Part shown: in pieces, positions 38,301 through 50,400 of the stretch | How positions within the stretch are numbered: position 1 is the stretch's first letter | Layout: every line of letters starts with the position of its first letter | Origin: Nephromyces sp. MM_2019 | Taxonomy: Eukaryota > Apicomplexa > Aconoidasida > Nephromycida | Direction: 5' to 3' | Assembly (NCBI GenBank): GCA_015657535.1 | Contig: JADHZB010001130.1 | Span: forward strand, 9,262-73,261 | Length of the DNA stretch: 64,000 nt | The notes under the pieces: model-generated | Told to the model about the DNA's origin: nothing | Database searches by the model: none | What the model saw: only the letters and a program-made list of their open reading frames with translations | Translations under genes and position numbers: made by a program

Positions 38301-39976
38301 GGAGGAGAAGCATATGAAGATTTATATAGGTTCTGCAGTACAGCTGCTTACTTGAACTTTACAAAAAAAGAGTATTTCCTTCAAATTAGGAGCATTTTCT
38401 CCAAAAATATTGCAATAATCAGCGCAAAATTACAATAATTAAGACTTCAATTTTGATATATGGGAATAGCTCAATAACAATTTAAAACATTAGAATAAGC
38501 TAACAATATGAGACTCGACGACAAAAATGATGCGAAGGGAGCGATTGAGGCAAAAAAAAGCTCCTACTTAAATTAATACGGCCCTCGCTTAATAAAATCA
38601 ATTTTAAGATAATCATGCTACTAAGCCAGAGGAAAGGGTAAACAAGGGACAACAAGATACTGAACAATAATAGCCATGAGATACTGTATATATAAAGCTT
38701 TCTCAAAGATGCAAGCACAAAGCATGCTCGAAATGTATCATAAAAAATTGTTTAGAGTATATCTTAGAGCATCTAGCTATTTGCTAAGCTACTCATAGAG
38801 CAACATTTATTGCATCACGAAGAGAAAAAATTATCTCAGCACTGAATCTTAAGGCTAAACAATAAAAACTTCGGTACAGGAGTATGGCATCAGGAGTTTG
38901 CCCTTACCGTGAAAGACTCCATTGGCAAAGTAAACAGCACCCCTCATTTTCCTTCCCCCTAGTAGAAAATCCACAAGATTCATGGAACACCTCATAGCAA
39001 CTCTCACAAACGGTCATGCTCCCGTATTCGCCACAAAAGCCACAAACCTAGAGAATGAAAGCAAAGAAAATCATACCAACAAGGTTTTCTGCCAACTTTG
39101 AAAAAAGATGATATTATGCCGAGAAAGACTAGCTCTTAACCGGTATCTTTTGGAAGGAGAAAAAATCCCAAATTTCACAAAGAACAATTCAAAATAAACT
39201 ATAGCTTACAAAATAATGCTTTCGGAATAAAGTACTACAGCAAAAATTAGAAATATTCTTCAATCAAAACGCAAAGCAAAACCGGGAATTCAAAAAGCTC
39301 TTAATAGCAAGATAGACATTATGAGTCAACCACAAAAGAAAAATTACTTCAAAAAAGCTGGCTGCGGAAAAATGGCATGATACATAAACCATTACAGAGA
39401 ATGATAGAGTATTAAAAAAAAAGTTTAAAAACCTTAAAAAAATTTTCCACCCTCAAAACGGGTACTCAAAGCACAGCAAGTATTTCATATTAACGGAGAA
39501 ATGCTAATGATGTGATTTGCAAAATTATTCGTTTGAATAATAAAACTATACAGAAAAACAAAGTATACGTTTTTTGACAGAAGAAATTGAGCAAAAGACT
39601 ATTAAATTAGTTTCTGCCAGAGCAAACTACAAATCAGCAGCTTTTGATGTAAATTAGAGCTATTATATCATACAACACACAAAAATTTCGTTTAAAAACA
39701 TCTGAACACATTACAAATACCCCAAAGTTCTGCTTCACATGCTTTTTTTTGAGCCTTCCAAAGGATTCCCACCCGATACAATCATCAGCCAAGCCGATCA
39801 AGCGGATATACGTTTGAATATAAATAAATAAAAAAAGCAAACGGATAAAACAATAGCAAAGCAGCTTTTGGTTTTTTACGCTACAAGGAAGCTTCAATAT
39901 GAAAAAATGCACTACGCTTTCCAACCTCCTGTTTTCCCCATGTTACGTCAAGTATTGACTGCATTTTATCCGCCAT
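35388..39976 (-). CDS. PHD-finger protein, Cys-rich
   Basis: Eleven exons in the preferred model, about 389 residues: 39976-39885, 39754-39721, 39047-38908, 38287-38170, 37838-37762, 37687-37624, 37520-37381, 36752-36674, 36387-36320, 35856-35598 and 35486-35388. The firm part is exon 3, after the acceptor ttctctag: CGFCGEYGSMTVCESC, then YEVFHESC, then CCLLC, a complete Cys4-His-Cys3 PHD zinc finger (residues about 44-80). PHD fingers read histone tails or bind zinc in chromatin and ubiquitin-ligase complexes. Later exons keep adding Cys pairs (HSCNLC, GCTTCYYH, SLHVYC, SCGTQS), suggesting further zinc-binding units. Exon 2 has a weak acceptor; exon 1 could instead splice after KQE directly to the PHD exon. 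The last exon is poorly supported. It lies between the small orphan at 40-44 kb and the secreted Cys-rich gene, 69 bp before the latter's start. Confidence 0.6.
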
Positions 39977-40219
39977 CGCTTTTCCAAAAAAGAACTTCAC
40001 AGTCACCAGTAGCTTCAAAATAACAGAAAAAACAGCATTTCAAAAGAAGAAACAAAAGAATTTCTTGGTAGCACAGCTACCACAGAAAACGTTGCTTATT
40101 AGCAATAGAACCAAAGAAAAAATTCAAGCTTTTCAAAGGGTTTGCGGTACAATCAAAATGTTAGACTAGCCTTATACCAGTGTGAAATAAGATCAGCAGA
40201 ACATAAAGAGTCATATAAA

Positions 40220-43200
40220 CTAAAAACTTCCATCAAAAAGCCAAAAAAGTTTAGGTAAAACTGCATATTCAAATTTCCTGGGCTTAAAATTATAAGCTAG
40301 GTTATCTGATATGCGAAGAGCCGGCGTACTGCATATTCATCAAGAAAGTAACTGAGAATTAAAGAAGCTAAACATATAGAAACAGCAAAGTATGCAGTCG
40401 GCTAGACTCTAAAAAAATACGCAAAGTACTTTCATCTTGTCAATTTTTTTCTGCAAAAAAGTTTGAGAAACAAGGCAGCTCAACGTTGAAAGATCCTCAG
40501 TTTGCACTTAAAGGCAAAGAAAATTCTCTTTAGGTAGAAGTGCAAGTTAGAAAATTGATCTGCCGACTCCATGTAGTAAAGATAAGTAAGACATCAAAAG
40601 AAAAGAAAAGCAAGAAAATGGATGTGGAAGCAGTGAAGAGGAGAAAAAACGGGAAAATGCAGGACGAAGCTCCAAAAAAAAAATGCAAGCAACTTCACGC
40701 AGCTTTTTGCCTAAACATGCTGCATAACATTTAAAGTATGCCAGCGTTACCCGAATCTGATAGGTTCTTCGAGCTGAAAAAAAGAAATCATCAATTCCAA
40801 TTCCAGATTCTCTAGCCTGAGAGTACAAAATAAAAATTGATAAGGCCAAATTGGGTCAGAAGGAATGCTTTGAAATAGCTACTTTTAGGGAGATCCTAAA
40901 TTCTGGAACGGTTTAAGGGGAAAGAAGCTAGAAAGCATCAAAGAAAAATTGACACTGTAAATATGACGGATACCAACGCTACGATTAATTCACATGAAAC
41001 TTTTCGCAACTAAAAATTTGCTCAGTATTTTACTTCTTGGCATCGAAACTAAAAACAAAATTAGCCAGGAAAGGGAAGGACCAAAGTAGGTTAAATAAGC
41101 TAGTGCCCTTCATAATTCCAAAAAAAGAAAGATGAAAAAAATTAGATGCTTCACAAGAAATACACGCACGGCAACTCACTGCATGTGATAATTAAAAAAA
41201 CAAAAAAGTAATAAAAGCACTTTTCCAGAGGTTTTATTCTTCAAAATGGGCTAAATCACAAATTGAGAACTTAAATCTGTATTATGATATGGCTTCTTGC
41301 AGCCCCTTCAACCTCAAATCTACCCTTAGAAGGAGACCTTCCCGGTTCTATTAACATCTTTTTAAGATTTTAATAGAACGAGGAATTTTCCCTCCAAAAA
41401 CCCCTCCTTAAAAATGCACGCACCTACGCAAAACCAAGTATACACATAAGGATAAGGAGCGACAGCACACAAAAAAAAAGTGCAGGAATAAGCTTAAAAG
41501 CTTACGGCATCACGCTGGGGCCAGCTTAGATCATTCGCTAGCAGCATCCAAGGTATATCTATGCTGAACTGTAGGGAAAAAATTTTAGTAATGAAAATAA
41601 GATCTATACAACTATATATAGTTTAAGCAAATAAAGAAACTTGAATATCAAATTTGTACTTACAATTTGATTATTATGTATAAAATAGTGGATTTTTGAA
41701 GGGAAAAACTCTCGAATAGACACTAAAAAAGTGCACAGATAGCTATTGGTTCAGCAGACTTTTTTAATGAAAGAATCCTCTTTGGTATTTCTTTTTCTTG
41801 TTAAAGTATCTCCAGGAAGAATGCTCAATACGGAGAGTAAATGACGAAAAGCTAAAACTATGAAGCTTTTTGTCATTTCAGCAAAGTTTGAGTCAAATTT
41901 TCCAAATTTTAAAAGGAGTCTTGTAAAATTTGATAGGCCTAGATTTAGAATGTGAATTTTTTCATGAAAAAATTGGCCAAAAAATCGATTGAAAAACACA
42001 ATTTCTTGCCAAAAAAAGCATATTAAATTATTCAGTTTTAAAAACCACTTTCAACAGATTCAAACTCCAAAAAAAAGATTTTTTCTATATCATTTTCTTT
42101 TTATTACCTTTTTAGACAACGCCTTATCGTACTCTTCTAAAGTTCCTCCATTCAAATGCAGGTATTTCATAAAGTTCGGGTGAGCTGCATGCAACGCAGG
42201 CCAAATCATAAATGTGAAAATTTTTTCAATAAAAAAATCACATTTCTCTCGATTTATTAGCAAAAATTTAAATAAAAAAAACAGCTCTATTACGGACTGA
42301 AATAGCAATTTGGCTTCTGTAAAGACATGAAAAATCTTCTTTTGCCACTGATAACGAACTTATTTGCTTTTTGAATAAATTAAACTACAAAGGTGAGCAT
42401 AAGCAGATAATCCACTGCTGAAGCAGCACAATATAGAATGACTCTTCAAAACCTGAAAAAGGAAGCAGCTTGGGACTATATAAAAGGACGAATTGGTAAA
42501 AACAGAAAACCACCGGAGAGAAAGTGAGATAAGCATAAAAATGATGAAGGAATTTTCAGTTTTTAGATGCTCAAAAAACTTCTTACCGATTGGCTGAAAA
42601 TACGATGAATTTGTGAAGGAGGAGTTGCTGCGCAAAGAAACTTAACTAAAATGCTTAACGCAGATGTTTTTTCAGAGTGATGACTGCATGTAAGTCATGA
42701 GAGAGGCCTAAAAAAAAATTGAAATATTAAGACAACACACAATATGGAAATTAGCAAATCAAACCGTAAAAATTTAAATTCAGACTAATTCAGTCTGGGA
42801 GTTCATCATCGAATAAATCCACTGTTTTTTGCAGAAAAACTCAAAAGTTTGATATTTACACAAAAAAAGAGTTGAGAAAATGCAAATTTAGCGGAAATTA
42901 AACTCTGAAAAAGAAAAAATTTTAGTGCAAATCTAAAGGCAAAAATTCCTCGAGAATGCATTTGCAGCGTGAAGAAATTGTCATGTCTTGTGTGTGAAAC
43001 GTTCAATATATATGCACATGGAGCACAAAAAAGGATGTTCAACCCCAAATATTCAAACTACAAAAAAAAACTCGGAATCTACCAAATATAAAAAAGTAGC
43101 CAAATTGAAGAGTGAAGAAACTAAAAGGAGCCTATAGCCACCATGCCATTTTTCTACTCGAGAAAACCACGCATACGCACACACATCCATACATTTACAC

Positions 43201-44142
43201 ATACCAAAGACTACAAGTTGAACACTGCATGAGCTTAAGAAATCGCATCAAGTAAAAGTATATAGCCAGCAATGAAAGAAAGCTTAATTCAGCTCCCTGG
43301 CAAGCTATTATTTAGCAGCCATGAAACGAACTCATTCCATTTCACACACTCATTGAAACACACAAAAAAATTGGCGATTTCTAGTTCTTATGGAGCAGTA
43401 AAGACAGCCATCAAATCAGTAGTCTTCTTTAGTGCTCATTTCTTACTTAACATATCGCTCCTTGGGGATAATCAAATTAGCTTGCTTTTGCTCATTAAAT
43501 TTATCGCATATGGATAAGCAGGATACGATAAGCCCCCTCTAATCTTTTTAAATATAAAAGTACCGTAGGTAGTGAAGGGTTTAATAAAGCTTGAGAAAAA
43601 GCTAATATAATAGCAGATCAGTGCTTAAGCGATATATTTTTTATCAAAAATTCATGCCTATTGAAGCTAAAACTCCTTCTAGATGATGGAATTCTCGGCT
43701 AAATTAAAAAAGTTAAAGATACTGCGATATATTTTATACTCAATTTAATGAAGATGCATCCTACTCGTTATATTGATTCTCATCATTTTTTTCACTACAT
43801 ATAAGCAATTTTTCTTTTGAAAAACTATAAGGTAGCTTAAAGGAAATCAAAGTATGAGAATGTCGCCTTGCATAATCTCTTCAAAAGTGCTGAAATTGTT
43901 AAAAGCATTCAAATGCGAGCCTTAAAAAGCCACGTAGAAATACCATCTAAATTGCCTAAAAAACTAGAGATTTAAGAAAAACGCAGAGCTTAACTAGTAA
44001 AATACTACGCCCTGCCAAAGAAGCTATCAGCAGGTTCCGGTAGCATTCCCTAGTGCATTTGTACAGAGGTTCAACCTTAATACTAGTGGTTGGTACAATT
44101 TAGGGTTTGCACCTCCACATGCATGCGTTTGATAGCGCTTAC

Positions 44143-44179
<37 letters not shown>

Positions 44180-44359
44180 CTACATACTGGCATACCCCTA
44201 TGCAGGCTCTTTCTAGGTTTATGAGCCTGTGCTTGAAGTTTTTCTTGCGTGATTATCTTAACGAGATGAATGTAAAATTTTAGAGAGAAACAAGCAGTAA
44301 AATGCACACCTAAAAGCTGCTTTTCTTTCCGTTTCAAAACTACCATTAAAGCCTATCAT
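40220..44359 (-). CDS. small multi-exon orphan, possibly membrane-associated
   Basis: Eleven tiny exons, about 201 residues: 44359-44310, 43224-43205, 43120-43083, 42904-42860, 42627-42587, 42316-42294, 42184-42108, 41568-41506, 41107-41034, 40816-40751 and 40328-40220; all phases agree (606 bp). The best supported are 42184-42108 (HPNFMKYLHLNGGTLEEYDK), 41568-41506 (FSIDIPWMLLANDLSWPQRD, acceptor ccctacag, donor GTAAGC) and the last (ALRISDNLAYNFKPRKFEYA before TAG). The N-terminal half is hydrophobic (LVVFVSSLFNLATFLYL, FSQLFF), as in membrane proteins, but those exons are short and T-rich, so chance cannot be excluded. 42316-42108 may be one longer exon. The start lies only 49 bp after the methyltransferase stop. 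Family unknown. Confidence 0.45.
44144..44179. repeat. (TA)n(TG)n compound microsatellite
   Basis: A run of TA dinucleotides turns into a run of TG dinucleotides, inside intron 1 of the small orphan gene. Confidence 0.85.
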
Positions 44360-44408
44360 TGAAGAAATACTTTTCTACAAAAAGTATGCTTCAATTTTCA
44401 AGCTTCAT

Positions 44409-47400
44409 TCAAGCTAATTTCCCTCTTCTTGATCCCTCTAGCAGATTCCAGTTTTCCCATTGCCAACCATTTGTAAGATGCTTTTTCTCAGCAATAGCAC
44501 CCCAAAAGGGGTATTGCTCTTCGAATGAATCAAATAATCTTGCTTTGTGATCAAGCCAAGCTTTCACCTCACTGAAACCGTCTAAGGCAGCCGCTGGATG
44601 AGGTCTTTTCAAACGGTAGGGGTCTGCATAGCCATTATTAGTAACTAAAGAGGCTAAATCTTTCAGCTGTTCAGTTACAAATCCATCAACTCGAGCCATA
44701 GATGATTCATGAATATTCTGATAAAGGTTTTGGTGTGAAACACCAATCTGTAAGCGGCAATTAGGAGAGCCACAGAGGCAGCGAAAACCAGCCCCTACAC
44801 CCTTTGATTGGAAGCTGAAGATAAATGGGAATGCTAAGATAGAGTGATAACTGATATAGTAATATAATTTAAGAGCTATTCACTCTGTGTGTGTGTTAGA
44901 GCTATTCGCTCTGCGTGTGTGTTGGAGCTATTCACTCTGTGTGCGTACGTATTAGATCTATTCTCTCTTGGTAACATATATGCAAACAGCGGCGTAAGAA
45001 TGAGAAAAAAAAGAATTGCAAGAATTCTCTTACACAGCGTTATGAAGAGAATTAAAAAATACCTTAATTTTTTAAATATACGGGATTTTCAAAAGGCTAA
45101 AAGCTATGAATGTCATGAAGCAGAAAGGGGAAAAACAAAACCCTTGAAAAAATCCATAAAAAAGCACACACGTAGCACACATAAAGAGAATTCAAAGAGA
45201 GCACATCTACACGCATAGATATATCAAATTTATAGTCTGCAAAAGGATTAAGTAAATACAGCAAATAACAAGATATACAGATTCATATAGAAATCCACTA
45301 GTAGAAGCAGTGACGAAACAGAAAAATTCCATGTATGATAAGCTCGTGATTTACTGGTAACTTAAGCAATGGGTAAAACATTATCAAAAGGAAAACCCCG
45401 AGAATAGAACGGCAGCTCATATAAAATGTGCATTATTTTAGCTAGATGAGCAAAATGCAGTAGTTTCTCTAAAAGATATCGAAAAAACTCTCAGAAAATA
45501 GGGAGATTTCTAAACTTCAGGAGTGAATTTGAACTTTTGAATAAAAATAGAAACAAACAAAAAAGATAGCAAAGAATACTTTCTCAATGGTCACGACAAA
45601 AACTAGTGAATCAGCAGAAAAATACTCAAAAAAAAACTACAATATAAGCAAACAGCCTCAAGCTATTCTTGTGTGGAAGTATATATGAAAGCCTTGGCAT
45701 TTCCAAATAGGTGAAAGATGCGAGAAACAAAGGCATATAAGCTTTCATACATATTGCCTATCCGCTGCTGCAAAATAATGAAAAAAAACACTTAAATAAA
45801 GAGAGAAAAGGCTTCTTTGAAGCTGATTATATTCTGTTGGAAACACGAAAAAATTGTGTACCAACAACCAGCTCCAAGAAGAAAAAAAGTACTTGGAGCC
45901 TAAAGCACACGGAAAAGCAAGTAGCTGAAAGAATACCCTTAAATAAGTGCTTCTTCAAACAGACTAGTGCAGCAGTATGGCTAGCAATTGGAGTGTACGT
46001 ATAACACACCGCCTACTGATTTAGATAAAAAAAACTGAGAATGCCTGGAAAATCCCATCTAATCACACCTACAGTTCATTTATACAGAAAGTAGGCAGGA
46101 ATTATCTTCTTGCTATGCCTAATGATTCATTAAGCCAGACTGACTTTGGAAAGACGATAAAGAATTTTGGGATTGCGAAAGAGACGAAGCTTAGCCGTTG
46201 AATTCGCTCCCTTAATTGAGTGAAATAAGATCTTCAAGCATGAATTTATGGCATTTGGAAAAACGCTTTTTTGATAGCTTAAAAAGCGTCATTTTAAAGT
46301 AGAAACTAAGCAAACACAACGGCGTGTTATGAAAAAGTTGAAGAGGCGTCAGAGTGTAAATCTACTCATTCTGGAAGTTGTGCTTACCCATAATCATAGG
46401 TAATCTCATCTCCTTTCTCTATCGGCCTCACGCAGAAAATTCCCATCCTAAACCAAAATAATAGCAACAATACAGTGAAAAAAAAGAAATAAGCTTTCAC
46501 GAAGGATATCAACACACCCTCTACGTAAAGGCAAGCTCGTGCATCTACTAAATCACACAGAAAAAATCAAATATTGGGAAGAACTGGAAGCTTTAGGACC
46601 AAAAATTATAGGTGTTTTACGAGGGATTTACTAGGTATCTATCAACTACATAAGTGATTTTTCTGCTTCTGTCCATATAATAAGGATTAGTTTCGCTAAA
46701 AAAATTGCTTGTGTACGAGTTTAACGTACCTGTGGGGTGGAATTTGATGGGCGATTTCTTCACTAGTTAATTCTATCCTTTATTTTTTACATAAATCACT
46801 AAAATGAGACTTATTCCTATACTAAAAATTTTGCTAGAAATTGAATTTTTTACTTCCAATTTCTATCGACAAGTTGATACAACAAAAATGCCAGAGATTA
46901 AGCTTTAAATCAAGTATCTAGCACTATGAAAAAAAAAATATACACATAGTACACCACTAGAAATGTAAACCCAAAAAAATTCCAGAGAAGAAGGAATAGC
47001 TAAGCCGTAATAAACAAGAAGAGAGAGCAGCCTTAAACAAGCAGTAAATTAAGCGAGAGGCGTTCTGTTTTTTCATATAGTTAAGAGGACAGCATGGGTG
47101 AGTTTTGTATGTAAATTCATCTCATTTTCGTCAAAATCTCAAAGATTTTTTCAGGAGCTCTTTCCTCCTCTGAAAAATCAAAAATCCTTCAAAAATACAC
47201 TAAAACATGTGTATCTAGCCCTTGGCAAATCATAAAATAATTGAATCCTTAAATTTCCGTTAAATGCACCTATTTCTATCAAGGAGCTAATCCAGAAATA
47301 CAAAAAACACACCAACGAAAAGAAAAAAGGGATGAAATTTTAAGCATAAATACTGCCCAGACTGTGAATAAACTGATTGATAAAACTAGCAAAAATCAAA

Positions 47401-50400
47401 GAAAATAAAAGCTTTAGACTTAAAGCAAGCAAAAAAAGCAAGATATGTTTCAAGCATTGAGCCAGTTTAGAGGTAGAAAAAAACTAAGGAAAATTATAAC
47501 CACAAATCCACGAAAAAACGTCAAAATCACAGACAAAGACGCTATTTGCAATAAGCATCTAAAGCCAGCTTATAAATCCAAAGCTACTCCTAAGAATGCC
47601 ATTTTTTAAAGGGTAAACAAATAAATTCAGCTCAAAAGCATGCAACATGAAGATGTCTCTAGCAATCAAAAATCTAGCCAAGCTGAGATAATGAGCAACT
47701 CAGCAATCCTTTTTTTTATTCAAAAAACCGCGAGTAAAGTATGTGTGGCTTGATTTCTCGAGCAATGAAACTCTTTAGCGTTTAGTGTTTCTTAACTTAC
47801 ATCTTAAAGGCTATCAAGCACAAAAACTCAGTATTTGCTCTGCCTCTTAACTCATCTTCAAAAAAAACCCACTCTCCCGAAAAAACAGCTCAGAAAACCT
47901 CAAAAATAGCTTTTTAAAGTCACTTCACTTAGCATAGCAAACACAATCATCACTACCAGCATGAATTCTTTTATATTCTTAACTAGTTCTGAATATAAAA
48001 ATATATACCGAGCTTATTGGCTTTTCAAGAGAAATTGTGAAGAGCTACACCATGCATATACACACATATAATCTCAAAGGCGTGTTAGCCACCTTCTTTT
48101 TGATGGAATCCCACACTCAATTTTCCTCATGAAAATAGCTTTAAGTGGCGAACAAAAAAAAAAAGAAAGAATAGCATAAAATTGATTACATAGCGGATAG
48201 GGAAAGAACAAGAAGCACTGGTTATTGATGGGAATTCTGTCAGTTATAAAATATAGTGCAATCATATTTTAGCTACGTGATCAAGGAGGGTCTCCAGTAG
48301 AAGAGAAAAATAGCAAAAATTTATAATTTTAAAGAAAAAAAAAATAATAAAAAGCTTTAAAAAGCGTTAAAACTGTAAAAAAATCGTATAACTTGGAATA
48401 AATAATTCAATAAAGATATTATAAGAAATTGCTTTATTATAACGATGGATACACTTTATAACTCAATTCAAATTTTACCTACAAAAAAATCAAGTTTTAG
48501 TTAAAAAAATTTTTTTTTTTCACACACTTTGCAAATTAGTTTGGAAAGCTTTAGGAATAACGAGGTCTTGAATATAGCTTGAAAATGAAACAGAGAAGCT
48601 AAAGATTATCAATAGAAAAGCTATTTTGTTTCAAAAAAAAACTCATAATTCAGGAGAGTTTTGCAGGGTTATACGATGATATTCTACTCAACACAAGAAA
48701 AAGCTTTAAGAAATGCAAAAAGGGAGATTCACCAGAACAAATCTTAAAGTGAAAATCACACTGAGGCTATACGCATCAATTTATAGAGTTAAACCTGTAG
48801 ACTCCCTTCACAGCAACGACTTTGTTGCTACAGTTAGGCGAACAAGAATGATTTATAAATCTGGCCAGATTCCCCATGTATGAGCCATCAATGTACATTC
48901 CACCTTTGACAGCCATAATATACCAATGGCGCTGATATTCAAAAATACAAAAATCAAAAGGAGGTAGTATTCAGAGACCTCCACGTAAAGCCAACAAACA
49001 ACTGAGTGAAGAATTGAATACAAAAAAAAATGCATCGAAAAGCAGCAGATTAGCGAAGGAAATCCTCCAGTGCACGGCACAGTCTTTTTCTATAGTCCAA
49101 ATCTTTATATAGAGAGGTTGACTCTAGTCCTTTTTATGTTTTCAGTTTTACTAGACAGATTTTCTAATCAGATTCTCAGATTGGGTGTAAAAGTCAATAG
49201 CAGAGAAAATAAACACAAGATGAAGCAGAAAGAGCGACTCAAAAAAAATCCTGAAAAGTGATTTTACCAGGAAGTTGATGCTTTTTCGAGAAAAGCACAT
49301 AAAAAAGCTCGAACAATATACACAATGAATGCTAATTAAGATGAAATGGCAAACAAATATTCTAAATAATTAGAAGCAACAGAAGAACAGCATGATAGCA
49401 TTAAGAAAAGTAAAAAAACTCACAAATTCTTGCAATGATACACCTTGAAAATTCTGACAAAAAACACATATTTCAAGCCGAAAAAAACACACCTGTTGCT
49501 TGTCATCCATTTCCGCCATTGAACTACTATGCAGCCTCCTATGGCATTCTTCAGCCGAAATCACCTGGAAAGTGCTCAATACAGGGTAAAATTAAACAAA
49601 AAAAAACTTGAATTCGCCTAGTAAAGCTCATGAAAAAGTACTGAAAAATATTGTCGCACAAATAGAGTCAATCCGCATACATAAAAAAGCAACCACATAC
49701 ATAGACACACACATAGACACACACATATACACACACATAGACACACACATATACACACACATATACACACACATAGACACACACATATACACACATGCAT
49801 ACAGTCAACACCCACAACTCGCTCAAGGTTTTAAAATCCAACCTAAAAAGAAGATGCACCTGCTTCCTTCAAACAATAAAATCGCAGGAGGAGGGGTAGA
49901 AGCAGAAAATTTTCAGGAAAGCATGACTTTCACAAGTTACTAGTCACTAAACACCATAAAACATAAAACTAAAAAACTACTATTTGTGAAAACTACACTT
50001 TATATTCTTAAAAAAGAAAATCTGTTTATTTATATCTTCAAAAGTGCTTTTCACGCGTAAAACTGATAAGGTAGGTTACTAGTTCTACTAATCCTACTCC
50101 TAATACTCACCTCTCCAACGTATTCGCACACGAGATCACCGGGAAAAAAAGGTTTTGTTGCCTTTACACCTACACCTTTTCCAGGAATTTTCGCAGACTG
50201 CAAAAACTCTTGGCTTTAACATGAGCATAATGCATGAAAATACAACCTTCACACCAGTTTTGTGTGGATTTCTGCAACATATCTTCAAAAATACACGAAA
50301 AAGCTCCGCTAAATTTTAATAATAAAACCATTAAAACATGTAATTTTTTAGACTAGCATTTCCAAAACTTTTAGGAAACCCCCTTCTTTTCACTTACTAA

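Noticed and set aside
40540..40734. Lys-rich plus-strand frame
   Set aside because: A-rich antisense of intron sequence in the minus-strand orphan gene.
41751..41999. 82-codon Phe/Leu-rich minus-strand frame
   Set aside because: Its only acceptor is out of phase with the preceding good exon, and T-rich sense DNA yields such frames by chance.
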